Assembly: GCA_900320565.1 (NCBI GenBank)
Contig: ONSR01000008.1
Coordinates: 1 to 45,245 of the forward strand
DNA length: 45,245 nt
Source: an uncultured Prevotellaceae bacterium
GTDB taxonomy: Bacteria > Bacteroidota > Bacteroidia > Bacteroidales > Bacteroidaceae
Direction: 5' to 3'
In this document: positions 9,269 through 17,541 of the stretch, piece by piece
Layout: each line of letters starts with the position of its first letter
How positions within the stretch are numbered: position 1 is the first letter of the stretch
The notes under the pieces: generated by a model
Seen by the model: only the letters and a program-made list of their open reading frames with translations
Told to the model about the DNA's origin: nothing
Database searches by the model: none
Translations under genes and position numbers: made by a program

Positions 9269-9862
9269 ATGCTCATCAAATCAGCCGAATACCTTATCAG
9301 CAGCGCCCGTGTGGACCAATGTCCGCAGGGAGATTTGCCGGAGTTCGCTTTTATAGGGCGAAGCAATGTAGGCAAGTCCAGCCTCATCAACATGCTGACA
9401 GGCAGAGCGGGTCTGGCCAAAACGTCTGCCACACCTGGCAAGACCATCCTCATCAACCACTTCCTAATAAATAAAGAGTGGCATCTTGTCGACCTCCCAG
9501 GTTATGGTTACGCCAAGCGGGGACAGCAGCAAAGGGACGAACTGCAACGGATGATAACGGGCTACATCCTGCGTCGCGAACAAATGATGAACCTCTTTCT
9601 TCTTATCGACGCGCGCCACGAACCACAACGTATCGATATGGAGTTCATCGAATGGCTCGGCGAGAACGGCATCCCATTCAGCATCGTCTTCACGAAAGCC
9701 GATAAGCTCTCGAAGGGGAAGCTTGCCGCTAACATCAAGCATTACCTCGGCGAACTCTCGAAACAATGGGAGGAACTGCCGCCACACTTCATTACAAGCA
9801 GCGAGACAAAACAGGGCAGAGAGGAACTTCTTGACTACATCGACGAGATTCTCGGTAATTAG
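9269..9862 (+). CDS. engB: Ribosome biogenesis GTP-binding protein EngB (YihA/YsxC)
   Basis: This 197-residue protein has the usual length of the family. G1 is GRSNVGKSS (about 30-38), G2 lies near TPGKT, G3 is DLPGYGYA (75-82), G4 is TKAD (142-145) and G5 is SSE near residue 175. The family is an essential GTPase acting in late 50S subunit assembly. It starts 20 bp after the DUF3078 gene. A strong 18-bp inverted repeat at 9979-10018, part of a 22-nt-period array, follows and could end the transcript. Confidence 0.97.
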   Translation: MLIKSAEYLISSARVDQCPQGDLPEFAFIGRSNVGKSSLINMLTGRAGLAKTSATPGKTILINHFLINKEWHLVDLPGYGYAKRGQQQRDELQRMITGYILRREQMMNLFLLIDARHEPQRIDMEFIEWLGENGIPFSIVFTKADKLSKGKLAANIKHYLGELSKQWEELPPHFITSSETKQGREELLDYIDEILGN

Positions 9863-9938
9863 TTTTGTCACAAATATCGCCATTTTACTTTCTTTTTGCT
9901 ATTTTTGCACACTCCTTAAAAGGGGTGAAAACAGCACG

Positions 9939-10020
9939 AATCACGTCGAATTTGCAAACGCAACACGCCATGTTTGTCAACGCCCTACGTTAAGTTGACC
10001 AACTTAACGTAGGGCGTTTG
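9939..10020. repeat. Four-unit 22-nt-period intergenic array (array B)
   Basis: Units start at 9939, 9961, 9983 and 10005. The first two are of the CACG...TTTGCAAA / CACGCC...TTTGTCAA type. The third reads AACGCCCTA, CGTTAAGT, TGACCAAC from 9979, and the fourth is its reverse complement. The outer frame AACGCCCTA...TGACCAAC is the same as in the array at 15281, where the inner word differs. The array lies between convergent genes engB and lptD. Confidence 0.75.
9979..10018. terminator. 18-bp perfect hairpin between convergent engB and lptD
   Basis: AACGCCCTACGTTAAGTT (9979-9996) is followed by the 4-nt loop GACC and its exact reverse complement (10001-10018). The plus strand continues GATTTTTAA, a short T-run. 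It is placed to act as the terminator of engB and may work in both directions. Confidence 0.6.
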
Positions 10021-10305
10021 ATTTTTAACTGCGTTGCTTTTACAGAAGAATCACGCAAAAAAGTGTGCAAAAACACGATGAAATGGCCGATTTTGTAAGG
10101 CGCAGTTGTCAAATCAGCACTTTCCGCTTTTTGAGCCACCTTGTAACATCTTGATTTTCAGCATGGATTCGATTTGAGCGCATTTCTTTGAAAAAATGAC
10201 CAAAACCATGTCCGAGACCATTTTAAGCGATTCTGGAGCATTCACCCAAAATTGAAGTGTAAGCAAAAGGCCCTATTTCGTGACAATCTGTCAACAGACA
10301 AATCG
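10021..10305. other. Non-coding space before the 3' end of lptD
   Basis: About 285 bp between the hairpin and the lptD stop. I see no convincing gene, RNA or promoter here, only scattered A/T-rich runs. Confidence 0.5.
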
Positions 10306-13083
10306 TCAATACCACTCGACGTTGCTGCTGTAGGAACTCTGCTTCTTCCATCGCAAAGCATCGGTCAGGGTGCCGGCCTTGCAGGCGAAAAGGAAGTTGA
10401 AACTGGTGTACGGATAGACAACCATGCTGCAAGACATGGAGAAGCAATGCAGGTCGCGGGCCAAGGAAAGCGTCGTCATACTCAACCTCTTGTAGTTGAA
10501 GTCGTAGCCGGACGAGAAGTTGATGTTCCAGCCCTTGGCAATGCCGACATTTCCTGAGAAGTTGAGCGTATGGGTAAACTTGTAGGGATAGCGCATCCGC
10601 TTGGGGTTGATTGGCGCAGCAGTATTCTCACGCATAGAGACACCATAGCTGACGGTCAGGCTCCAAGGCATCTGGAACTTAAGGTAACCATCCTCGTCTA
10701 TTTCGGTGGATGCATTTTCCGTTTCCGCTTCCCTACCCTTCTTTCGGTCAGGATCGACGTTCTGCATCATAGGATCCACGTCTTCGTCGTCGTATCCATC
10801 TTCGTCGTCATCATCAGCAGAACTGCTGGCAAAACGTTTCGAAACCTTGTCCTTCATGCCAAGCAACTTCCTGAACGTCTGGTTATTGAAGGTGTAATGG
10901 ATGTTCTGACTCATGCCCTGGAAACGTCCGAAGCGTCCCTTGCCCCATTCGGTATGGTTGCCTACATAAACATTGCCGTTCTTGTCGAACTCGTAGGCGT
11001 AAGTGGCAAAGACAGCATTCATGGAGAAGGTATAAGTCTTCGTCAGTTTAAGACGCAGGTGCATGCTGAGGTCGCTCCACGGCTTCGTCTTAGCAGCCAT
11101 ATTATAACTCATGGACATACCCAGCTCGTCAATAAGGCTGATCTTCTTCTCGCCCGTCGAGTCACGGCTGGACCGCACCTTCATCTCAAGATTATTGGAG
11201 ATATCCAGCTGGACGCTTCCGCTCATGCCATTAGGAGCCGTGCCATAAGCGCCACCCGAGAAAGGAGAGTAAGTCACCGTGGAGACATTGCCGTCCTTAT
11301 CCGTACGGACATACGTGTCGTAGAAGCCCCACATCGGCTTGCTGAAATCAGGAGCATAGTTAAAGCTAACGGAGGGGGAAAGCATGTGTCGGATGGCCTT
11401 AATCTTCTTTCCGCCAAACCAAGGCATGGGCGTATAGTAGCCATAGAGCTTCGTGTTGGCCGTTAAGCTCATCGTGAAATTATAGACATTATAGAAGCCA
11501 TTTACAGTATCTCGCTTCACTGTCCTCTTGTCTTCGTCCCACGACTGCATGACCTTCTTCGAGTACATACGGTCGATGAACGTGAAGTTCGGCGTAATGT
11601 TGATATACTTGAATATGGGGAAAGTGGCATTAATGGGTATCTGGTGTCTCATTCCATTACGCCAATCCTTAATCAGACTACTCTTGAAAAGCAAATTCTC
11701 CTTGGTATTGATGCTATTGGTGAGTGTTCCACTGTAGCTCACGCCAATCTTCTCGTACCAACGCTCCTTGCCGGCCATCTTCTTTCGCTTGAAAGGATAG
11801 AAGCGGTTGAGCTGAATCGTAAGGTTCGGCAGGGTAACGGCAAGGCTGCTGTCACGCACCTGCTGCGACAGGTTGAACGTGCTGCTAAGCGTCAGGCCTA
11901 TATTGGGAAACGACTTGCTGTAGCTGATACTACTCGTCCTGACACTCTGCGTATAGCTCTCCGGATTGTACATGCTTACGAGATTGTTGCGCTCGTAGCT
12001 GCTTGTCGAGAAGTTAACACTTGCCGTAAAACTCTGCGTCGGGTTAGCCTTCGGGTCTTGTCGATGCGTCCAGGTTACCTTGAAACTCTTCGATACAGAA
12101 TAGTCCGGCATATTCTTCTCGCCGTTTTGTGTGTACTGATAGCTTAGATAGAGGTTTCCACTATAGCGATATCTCTTCTTATAAGTAGATTGTCCCGAGA
12201 GAGACCAAGAGCCCTTCGTGTATATGTCTGCCAGGATTTTGGCATCCACATAATCATTGAATGCAAAATAGTAGCCGCCCTCACGCAAATAGAAACCTCG
12301 CGTCGTCTCATCACCATAGCTGGGCATGATGAAGCCACTGCTGTACTTATCCTTGAAAGGGAAGAAGCCATAAGGAATTGCCAGAGGCAAAGGCACGTCG
12401 CATACAACGAGATAAGTCGGTCCGAACACCACATCCTTGCCAGGACGCATCTTGGCTCTCGTCATGTTAAGGTAGAAGTGAGGATGCTCGGCATCGCAGG
12501 TCGAGTAGAATGCCTTCTTGACATACATCGTGCCGCTGCTATCACGCTTGCCGTCCATACTCTTCATGTAGCCTTCTCCCTGTTGGGTATAAACGTTGGA
12601 GATGAATGCCTTGCGCGTCTTGAAGTTATAGCTGATGCTATCTGGCTCGTATTCATCCTTACCTTGACGGAAGAGAGGCTTGCCCGTAACGTTGCCCAAC
12701 GAGTCTGTTCGGCTGGTAGCATGAACAAGGCTGCTGTCAATAGCGATATTGATAATATCCGCCTCGAGTTCAAGATTCTGGTATTGTACCTTGCTGCCGC
12801 CATACAGATGAGCATGGGAGTGAGCGTAATCGAAGGTAATTGAGTCTTCGGCAGAATAATTGACGGGCATATCGAGGGCATTCTTGCTCTTGCGCGTCGT
12901 ATCGACAGGTACAGTGTCCTGCGCCGCGGTATCTGGCAAAATGGTATACGAACGCAAGGGTAGGCTGTCTTGCAACAGCGAGTCAACGCCATTCCTCAGG
13001 AATGCAACTCTTCCTGCAGGACGGGCTGCCAGTGCTGCCAGAACATAGCATGCCGTCAGTATCGATAATAATCTTGCCTTCAA
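10306..13083 (-). CDS. lptD: LPS-assembly protein LptD (OstA-like)
   Basis: This 925-residue outer-membrane protein has a signal peptide (MKARLLSILTACYVLAALAA). An OstA/LptA-like beta-jellyroll region follows (about 70-230: ITFDYAHSHAHLYGGSKVQY, LEADIINIAIDS). A long barrel continues from PYGFFPFKDKYSSGFIMPSYG to a terminal aromatic residue (SSNVEWY). Bacteroidetes LptD proteins have this size and the FFP motif. It places lipopolysaccharide in the outer leaflet. A very acidic insert (SSADDDDEDGYDDEDVDP, about residues 760-780) interrupts the barrel and is probably a surface or periplasmic loop. A TACCTTTG box lies 25 nt upstream of the ATG. Confidence 0.88.
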   Translation of the reverse strand: MKARLLSILTACYVLAALAARPAGRVAFLRNGVDSLLQDSLPLRSYTILPDTAAQDTVPVDTTRKSKNALDMPVNYSAEDSITFDYAHSHAHLYGGSKVQYQNLELEADIINIAIDSSLVHATSRTDSLGNVTGKPLFRQGKDEYEPDSISYNFKTRKAFISNVYTQQGEGYMKSMDGKRDSSGTMYVKKAFYSTCDAEHPHFYLNMTRAKMRPGKDVVFGPTYLVVCDVPLPLAIPYGFFPFKDKYSSGFIMPSYGDETTRGFYLREGGYYFAFNDYVDAKILADIYTKGSWSLSGQSTYKKRYRYSGNLYLSYQYTQNGEKNMPDYSVSKSFKVTWTHRQDPKANPTQSFTASVNFSTSSYERNNLVSMYNPESYTQSVRTSSISYSKSFPNIGLTLSSTFNLSQQVRDSSLAVTLPNLTIQLNRFYPFKRKKMAGKERWYEKIGVSYSGTLTNSINTKENLLFKSSLIKDWRNGMRHQIPINATFPIFKYINITPNFTFIDRMYSKKVMQSWDEDKRTVKRDTVNGFYNVYNFTMSLTANTKLYGYYTPMPWFGGKKIKAIRHMLSPSVSFNYAPDFSKPMWGFYDTYVRTDKDGNVSTVTYSPFSGGAYGTAPNGMSGSVQLDISNNLEMKVRSSRDSTGEKKISLIDELGMSMSYNMAAKTKPWSDLSMHLRLKLTKTYTFSMNAVFATYAYEFDKNGNVYVGNHTEWGKGRFGRFQGMSQNIHYTFNNQTFRKLLGMKDKVSKRFASSSADDDDEDGYDDEDVDPMMQNVDPDRKKGREAETENASTEIDEDGYLKFQMPWSLTVSYGVSMRENTAAPINPKRMRYPYKFTHTLNFSGNVGIAKGWNINFSSGYDFNYKRLSMTTLSLARDLHCFSMSCSMVVYPYTSFNFLFACKAGTLTDALRWKKQSSYSSNVEWY

Positions 13084-13107
13084 TTGCTATACAATTATTC
13101 CAATTTG

Positions 13108-13115
13108 CAAAGGTA
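13108..13115 (-). promoter_or_regulatory. Predicted -7 box of lptD
   Basis: TACCTTTG on the minus strand, a perfect TAnnTTTG, ends 25 nt before the ATG at 13083. No -33 TTTG is evident at the usual spacing. Confidence 0.55.
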
Positions 13116-13165
13116 AGACTATTTTCCGACACTTTGTGTCTTTTTCCTTTATTATTATGATTTTT

Positions 13166-13699
13166 TCACTCAAAGCGGGCCATCCAGGCCTTGAACACGG
13201 CAATACCGTCGCTCCCGAACTTCTCCAAACTGCGTATGGCCTGCTCGGGAGTCTTCTCTATATCGAGACGTGTCTTTGAGTAGTACTTGTCGGCATAACA
13301 GATGATTTGCTCCTCGATGCTTTCCGGCGTAAAGTCCTGATGCGGCAGGGGCAGGTTCTGACGTTCTATCTCTGCGGCCGTGAGCCCAGTTCCCGTGTGC
13401 CGCTCTGCCACTCGGGCATGTAGGGGCAGTCCTTCGGCACGAAGTATCTCTGCTCCAAGAATGCCGTGACGAATGTAGGGCTCTGTCCCATAACAGAAGA
13501 TGGAAGGTGCATCGACGCGACAGATGCCGATGTCATGGAGCATTGCGGCTTCCCAAAGAAGCGTCTCATCTGCCTTCAGCTCTGGATGAGCCTTGGCGAT
13601 TTTCAGGGCTCGTCGAGCCACATCTGTGCTGTGACGAAGCAGGATTTGCTCCAATTGCGTATTGCCTTCGCAATACCTATGTATTAACTCTTCGACCAT
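13166..13699 (-). CDS. HD-domain phosphohydrolase
   Basis: This 177-residue protein fits the HD superfamily. Metal ligands appear in order: His23 (RHSTDVARRAL), the HD pair His55-Asp56 (AAMLHDIGI), His78 (RHGILGAEIL), His101 (ERHTGTG) and Asp137 (CYADKYYS). This HDIG-like set is typical of small stand-alone HD phosphohydrolases acting on nucleotides or phosphoesters; the substrate is unknown. It lies upstream of lptD on the same strand, but the 82-bp gap contains lptD's own -7 box. It is divergent from the DUF1846 gene. Confidence 0.85.
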   Translation of the reverse strand: MVEELIHRYCEGNTQLEQILLRHSTDVARRALKIAKAHPELKADETLLWEAAMLHDIGICRVDAPSIFCYGTEPYIRHGILGAEILRAEGLPLHARVAERHTGTGLTAAEIERQNLPLPHQDFTPESIEEQIICYADKYYSKTRLDIEKTPEQAIRSLEKFGSDGIAVFKAWMARFE

Positions 13700-13731
13700 T
13701 TCTCATCATTTCTTCTGCAAAATTACAAAAT

Positions 13732-13766
13732 AATTATGAATTATGAATTGTGAATTATGAATTTCT
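13732..13766. repeat. Period-7 micro-repeat in the DUF1846 promoter
   Basis: Heptads AATTATG, AATTATG, AATTGTG, AATTATG and AATTTCT run in register. The third heptad supplies the TTG at 13748-13750 that sits 19 nt upstream of the -7 box TACCTTTG, so the repeat appears to contribute a promoter element. Confidence 0.75.
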
Positions 13767-13777
13767 TTGTACCTTTG
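13748..13777 (+). promoter_or_regulatory. Promoter of the DUF1846 gene
   Basis: TTG (13748-13750), a 19-nt spacer and TACCTTTG (13770-13777) match the Bacteroidetes promoter. A ribosome-binding site AAAGGAGG follows at about 13793-13800, eight nt before the ATG at 13808. An in-frame ATG at 13757 lies inside this promoter and is rejected as the start. Confidence 0.7.
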
Positions 13778-13807
13778 CAACTTGAAAGCAGTAAAGGAGG
13801 TAATAAG

Positions 13808-15271
13808 ATGAAGTACGGATTCGACAACGACAAATACATTTCCATTCAGTCGCAGCACATTCAGGAACGCATTGCCCAGTTCTCCGGCAAGCTTTACCTT
13901 GAGCTGGGCGGCAAACTCTTCGACGACCATCATGCCAGCAGAGTATTGCCCGGATTCCAACCCGACAGCAAGCTCAGGATGTTCCAGCAGCTGAGTTCCA
14001 GTGCTGAGATAGTCATCGTCATCAGCGCCCTCGATATTGAGAAGAACAAGGTCCGTCAGGATTTGGGCATTACCTATGACGAAGACGTGTTGCGCCTGCG
14101 GTCGGAGTTCCAGAATCGGGGCTTTATGGTGAACGGTGTAGTCATCACCCATTACAATGGCCAAAGCAGTGCCGCCATCTACCGCCGTCGCTTGGAACAC
14201 CTCGGAATACGTGCTTATTACCATTATAATATTGAGGGTTATCCCAGCAACGTTGCGCTGATAAATTCCGACGAAGGCTTCGGCAAGAATGATTATGTAG
14301 AGACCACGCGTCCGCTGGTCATCGTGACGGCTCCCGGACCTGGCAGCGGCAAGATGGCCGTCTGCTTGAGTCAGCTCTATGCCGAGCGCAAAAGAGGCAA
14401 GGAAGCCGGTTACGCCAAGTTCGAGACCTTCCCTGTATGGAACCTCCCCCTGAAGCATCCTGTCAACATTGCCTATGAGGCTGCTACGGCCGACCTGGGT
14501 GACGTCAACATGATTGACCCCTTCCACATGGATGCCTACAATAAGGTTGCCATCAACTACAACCGTGATGTAGAGATATTCCCTGTCCTCAACACCCTCT
14601 TCGAAGGCATCTACGGCACATGCCCCTACAAGTCGCCGACCGATATGGGCGTGAACATGGTGGGCTTCTGCATCTGCGATGACGATATCTGCCAGCAAGC
14701 AGGCAAGGACGAGATAATCCGTCGTTACTACACCGCCCTGAACCAGATGGCCGACGGCGCTTGCAACGAGAACGAGGTCAACAAGATTGCCTTGCTGCTC
14801 AAGCAGGCCAAAATCAGCACCGACGACCGTCGCGTCACCGTCGAAGCACGTCGTCGTTTGGAGGAGTCCGGTGTTCCATCGTCGGCCATGGAACTCGAGG
14901 ACGGCACCATCATCACTGCCGCCTCGTCGCCCCTGCTCGGCACAGCATCCTCGCTGCTGCTCAACGTGACAAAACACCTTGCAGGCATCGACCACGAGCT
15001 CAAGCTTATCTCGCAAGACCTCATCGAGCCCATCCAACGAACAAAGATTGAGTATTTGGGCGGACACAACCCTCGCCTGCACACCGACGAAGTGCTGGTT
15101 GCACTCAGCGTGCTGAGCCGTCAGGACGAGAACTGCCGCAGAGCACTTGCCCAACTGCCCAGCCTGTCAGGACTCCAGGCGCATACCACCATCATGCTGG
15201 GCGAAGTAGATCGCAAGATATTCAAGAAGCTTGGTGTGGACCTCACTTGCGACCCCGTCAAGAAATATTGA
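13808..15271 (+). CDS. DUF1846 family protein
   Basis: This 487-residue protein starts MKYGFDNDKYISIQSQHIQERI and continues with FSGKLYLELGGKLFDDHHASRVLPGFQPD, VITHYNGQ, APGPGSGKMAVCLSQLY and KSPTDMGVNMVGFCI. These are hallmark segments of the DUF1846 family (PF08903), a conserved family of about 490-500 residues with a P-loop-like APGPGSGK stretch. The biochemical role is not settled. The start at 13808 is favoured over the in-frame ATG at 13757 because the promoter and a strong AAAGGAGG lie between them. The gene stands alone; a 22-nt-period array begins 10 bp after its stop. Confidence 0.9.
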   Translation: MKYGFDNDKYISIQSQHIQERIAQFSGKLYLELGGKLFDDHHASRVLPGFQPDSKLRMFQQLSSSAEIVIVISALDIEKNKVRQDLGITYDEDVLRLRSEFQNRGFMVNGVVITHYNGQSSAAIYRRRLEHLGIRAYYHYNIEGYPSNVALINSDEGFGKNDYVETTRPLVIVTAPGPGSGKMAVCLSQLYAERKRGKEAGYAKFETFPVWNLPLKHPVNIAYEAATADLGDVNMIDPFHMDAYNKVAINYNRDVEIFPVLNTLFEGIYGTCPYKSPTDMGVNMVGFCICDDDICQQAGKDEIIRRYYTALNQMADGACNENEVNKIALLLKQAKISTDDRRVTVEARRRLEESGVPSSAMELEDGTIITAASSPLLGTASSLLLNVTKHLAGIDHELKLISQDLIEPIQRTKIEYLGGHNPRLHTDEVLVALSVLSRQDENCRRALAQLPSLSGLQAHTTIMLGEVDRKIFKKLGVDLTCDPVKKY

Positions 15272-15280
15272 GCACGAATA

Positions 15281-15368
15281 AACGCCCTATAGGGGAGTGA
15301 CCAACGCCCTATAGGGGAATAAGCAACGCCCTATAGGGGAATGACTCTTCCTCTATAGGGGATTTTTA
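15281..15368. repeat. Four-unit 22-nt-period intergenic array (array C)
   Basis: Units start at 15281, 15303, 15325 and 15347. The first three read AACGCCCTATAGGGGA followed by a variable 6-nt tail (GTGACC, ATAAGC, ATGACT). The fourth is degenerate (CTTCCTCTATAGGGGATT). Each unit contains the self-complementary 10-mer CCCTATAGGG. The array lies between the convergent DUF1846 and outer-membrane barrel genes. Its first unit shares AACGCCCTA and TGACCAAC with array B. Confidence 0.85.
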
Positions 15369-15415
15369 TGCCCCTTATTTCGGGGCTCACATCAAAGCGT
15401 AGTTGTTTAGGCTTT

Positions 15416-16210
15416 TCAGTACCTGTAGGCGGCGCCTATAGTAGCATAGATGGGATACATCTTGAAGGTAATTGCCTCGAAGTTGCGGTCCCAAATGTCA
15501 GTCATACCCCAGTCAAGCAGGCCGAAAACGTTCACGTGCTTTGCGGTTTTCCAGTCAAACGCGATCTCGATGCCAAGAGCTACGGGCTGCATCTTCTCGG
15601 GGAAGTTGTCGGGATAGGGTGTGGGGTTCTCTCGCGACATCAGGATCTTGGTGCCAGTCGGCACGTCCTCGCGCAAATAGCCAATGCCTTCGTCGTTGTC
15701 GAAGACCTCGCCCGAGAATGTCTGGTGGAAATAGAGACTCAAGTAGGGGCCAGCAGAAACGTTCCATCTGGGGCTCATTCGGAACGTGGCAAGCAGAGGG
15801 AGCGTCACACCCCACATTTCGGTATTGGTGACATTCGTGCCCGTAAAGTAGCCCTTCGTCACCTCGCCCTCCTGCTCGAGCCAGACATAGTAGTTCTTCA
15901 CGTCGGCATTCGTATGGAACCCTTCCCAGAAGAAATGTGCTCCGGCACTGATGCCCCAACGCTTCGTAAACATCTTGTAGCCATCAATGCCCAAGCTGAC
16001 ACCGCCTCTCGGGCTGAAGCCGTTCACCTTTCTTATCTCGGCCGGCAGGGGAATGGGCGTGGTTCCTCCAATGACATAGCCTACTCGAGCGATGAAGCCT
16101 CCGCCTTTCAGGCCTGTAGTAGGGCCCCACTTTTCCCAACGGTCCTCTTGAGCATTAACCGATGCAGAGAGGAAAAAGAGTGTTAATATCGTAAATACAA
16201 TGTGTTTCAT
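15416..16210 (-). CDS. Outer-membrane beta-barrel protein (PorT-like)
   Basis: This 264-residue protein starts with a signal peptide (MKHIVFTILTLFFLSASVNA, then Q). The rest is a series of amphipathic strands (GLKGGGFIARVGYVIGG, GGVSLGIDGYKMF, WGISAGAHFFWEG, WNVSAGPYLSLYF) ending in IGAAYRY, typical of small 8- to 10-strand barrels. The ATG at 16210 is chosen because AAAGGA lies just upstream and the signal peptide follows directly; an in-frame ATG at 16252 would overlap the upstream gene. It lies 13 bp after the PCMD lipoprotein gene, so the two probably form an operon. No specific function is recognised. Confidence 0.75.
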   Translation of the reverse strand: MKHIVFTILTLFFLSASVNAQEDRWEKWGPTTGLKGGGFIARVGYVIGGTTPIPLPAEIRKVNGFSPRGGVSLGIDGYKMFTKRWGISAGAHFFWEGFHTNADVKNYYVWLEQEGEVTKGYFTGTNVTNTEMWGVTLPLLATFRMSPRWNVSAGPYLSLYFHQTFSGEVFDNDEGIGYLREDVPTGTKILMSRENPTPYPDNFPEKMQPVALGIEIAFDWKTAKHVNVFGLLDWGMTDIWDRNFEAITFKMYPIYATIGAAYRY

Positions 16211-16223
16211 ATCTGTTGTCCTT

Positions 16224-17435
16224 TTATTCGCAGAATAGCTGAATGTTATCAATTAAGAGTTTGCTACCGATGGCTCCCATAAAGTGAGCACCCTGCCAAC
16301 TGCTTGCAAAACCAATGATAAGGCTGTAGCCCCTGTTTGCCAGCACCTCGGCATCAATCTCGTCACGATATTCAACAGGAATCGTAAACTCCTGCCACTC
16401 ACTTGTAACACCATGAATGGGGGCATCGGAAAGTTTGTCCGTGCCATCCTCGTTATAATAGTGAGGCAAACGTCCCAGGGCTACGATGTGAGGACTGGAC
16501 AGGACATCATTGCCATCGAGCTGTATCTTGTTGCCCTCAGCATCCTCGTTGCGGTAAAGCACCACATATGCATCAGGCTCATCCCATACGCCCTCCATCG
16601 TTTGCCCTGCTTTATTCCAATAATCTTCGGCACGCTCGTAACGCAACCATACACGCATCTGGACAGGTTTGTGCTCGAAGGGCGAGCCGAATTGCGTAGC
16701 CTTAAGAGCATTCTTAATAGCATTGCTGACGTCGAAAACGCCATTGAACATCGAACCGGAGGCGATACGCATGCCAGCCAACTTACCGAAAGGACCTGTA
16801 TCACATGTCTCAAGTTTAAGGCAGGCGCTGCCATCAGGACCTCCGCCAGCAACGGGCGTCGAAGGATATTCCATAGGCTTTGCCAACGACCTGCTTATCT
16901 TGAAGCCCGGGTTGCCATTCTTCCATACGCCATCCGTAAAGACTTCCGGAGCGCTCCACATGTAGAACTTGCCCGACGGATCGAGGTAGTAATCCTCAAA
17001 ATCAAAGGTCAGATTACCTTCGCTGGGCGTATCGTGCTCAATCTTAATACTATAGTTGCGGCTCCAAGCCTTGTCTTCCGAAACGACATGGAAGCGGCAA
17101 ACTCTTTCATCGGAGAAGTCAACTTCAGAACCGTTCTGGAAAGGAGTCTCATCGCCATCTTCTGTTAGCATAAAGATGGAAGCTCCTTCGGTGACACGAA
17201 GCGTAAGGGGAACGCTATGCACATTGGCATAACTGCGTACTATAAACACGATGTCCGTTTCAGACGATATGACAGTCTGCATCGTGTCGTACTCGTGATA
17301 GAAAATGCCGGTAGGAGATTCAAAATGAAGCGACACGGCTTCTATGTCGCATTCGGTATTTGCCTGTTCTGCTTTAATGCAAGATAACATCAAAAGAGGA
17401 ACGGCAACGAGTGCCACAATGGATGTTTTGTTCAT
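16224..17435 (-). CDS. PCMD-domain lipoprotein
   Basis: This 403-residue protein starts MNKTSIVALVAVPLLMLSC, a lipoprotein signal with Cys19. An N-terminal region of about 130 residues looks like an Ig-like/DUF4988-type module (VPLTLRVTEGASI, WSRNYSIKIE). The C-terminal part (about 140-403) has LTFDFEDYYLD, FYMWSAPEVFTDGVWKNGNPG, GGGPDGSACLKLET, MRVWLRYERAEDYWN and KLLIDNIQLFCE. I recognise this as the Bacteroidetes PCMD domain (putative carbohydrate metabolism, PF13201). The start at 17435 is chosen because the -7 box lies at 17469-17476, over an in-frame ATG at 17471. It probably forms an operon with the barrel protein downstream. Confidence 0.8.
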   Translation of the reverse strand: MNKTSIVALVAVPLLMLSCIKAEQANTECDIEAVSLHFESPTGIFYHEYDTMQTVISSETDIVFIVRSYANVHSVPLTLRVTEGASIFMLTEDGDETPFQNGSEVDFSDERVCRFHVVSEDKAWSRNYSIKIEHDTPSEGNLTFDFEDYYLDPSGKFYMWSAPEVFTDGVWKNGNPGFKISRSLAKPMEYPSTPVAGGGPDGSACLKLETCDTGPFGKLAGMRIASGSMFNGVFDVSNAIKNALKATQFGSPFEHKPVQMRVWLRYERAEDYWNKAGQTMEGVWDEPDAYVVLYRNEDAEGNKIQLDGNDVLSSPHIVALGRLPHYYNEDGTDKLSDAPIHGVTSEWQEFTIPVEYRDEIDAEVLANRGYSLIIGFASSWQGAHFMGAIGSKLLIDNIQLFCE

Positions 17436-17468
17436 GTTCTTTGAGTGCAGTTTACTTATATTCGGATG

Positions 17469-17476
17469 CAAAGGTA
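17469..17476 (-). promoter_or_regulatory. Predicted -7 box of the PCMD operon
   Basis: TACCTTTG on the minus strand, 33 nt upstream of the chosen ATG. It overlaps an in-frame upstream ATG (17471), which therefore cannot be the start if this promoter is used. Confidence 0.6.
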
Positions 17477-17541
17477 TAACTTTTTTAGTAAAGAGAACCG
17501 CAGTTTACGGTATAAATGTGCATTATTACCACTTTTTTGTC

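Noticed and set aside
13757-13807. N-terminal extension of the DUF1846 protein from an in-frame ATG at 13757
   Set aside because: This stretch contains the -7 box TACCTTTG and the ribosome-binding site, so it is upstream of or around the transcription start.
13706-15154. Long minus-strand open frame (482 codons) opposite the DUF1846 gene
   Set aside because: The plus strand encodes a well-matched DUF1846 protein with promoter and ribosome-binding site; the antisense frame shows no family, signal or start site and is a codon-bias shadow.
16211-16252. Longer start for the outer-membrane barrel protein at 16252
   Set aside because: It would overlap the PCMD gene and put 14 extra residues before a clear signal peptide; the ATG at 16210 has AAAGGA upstream.
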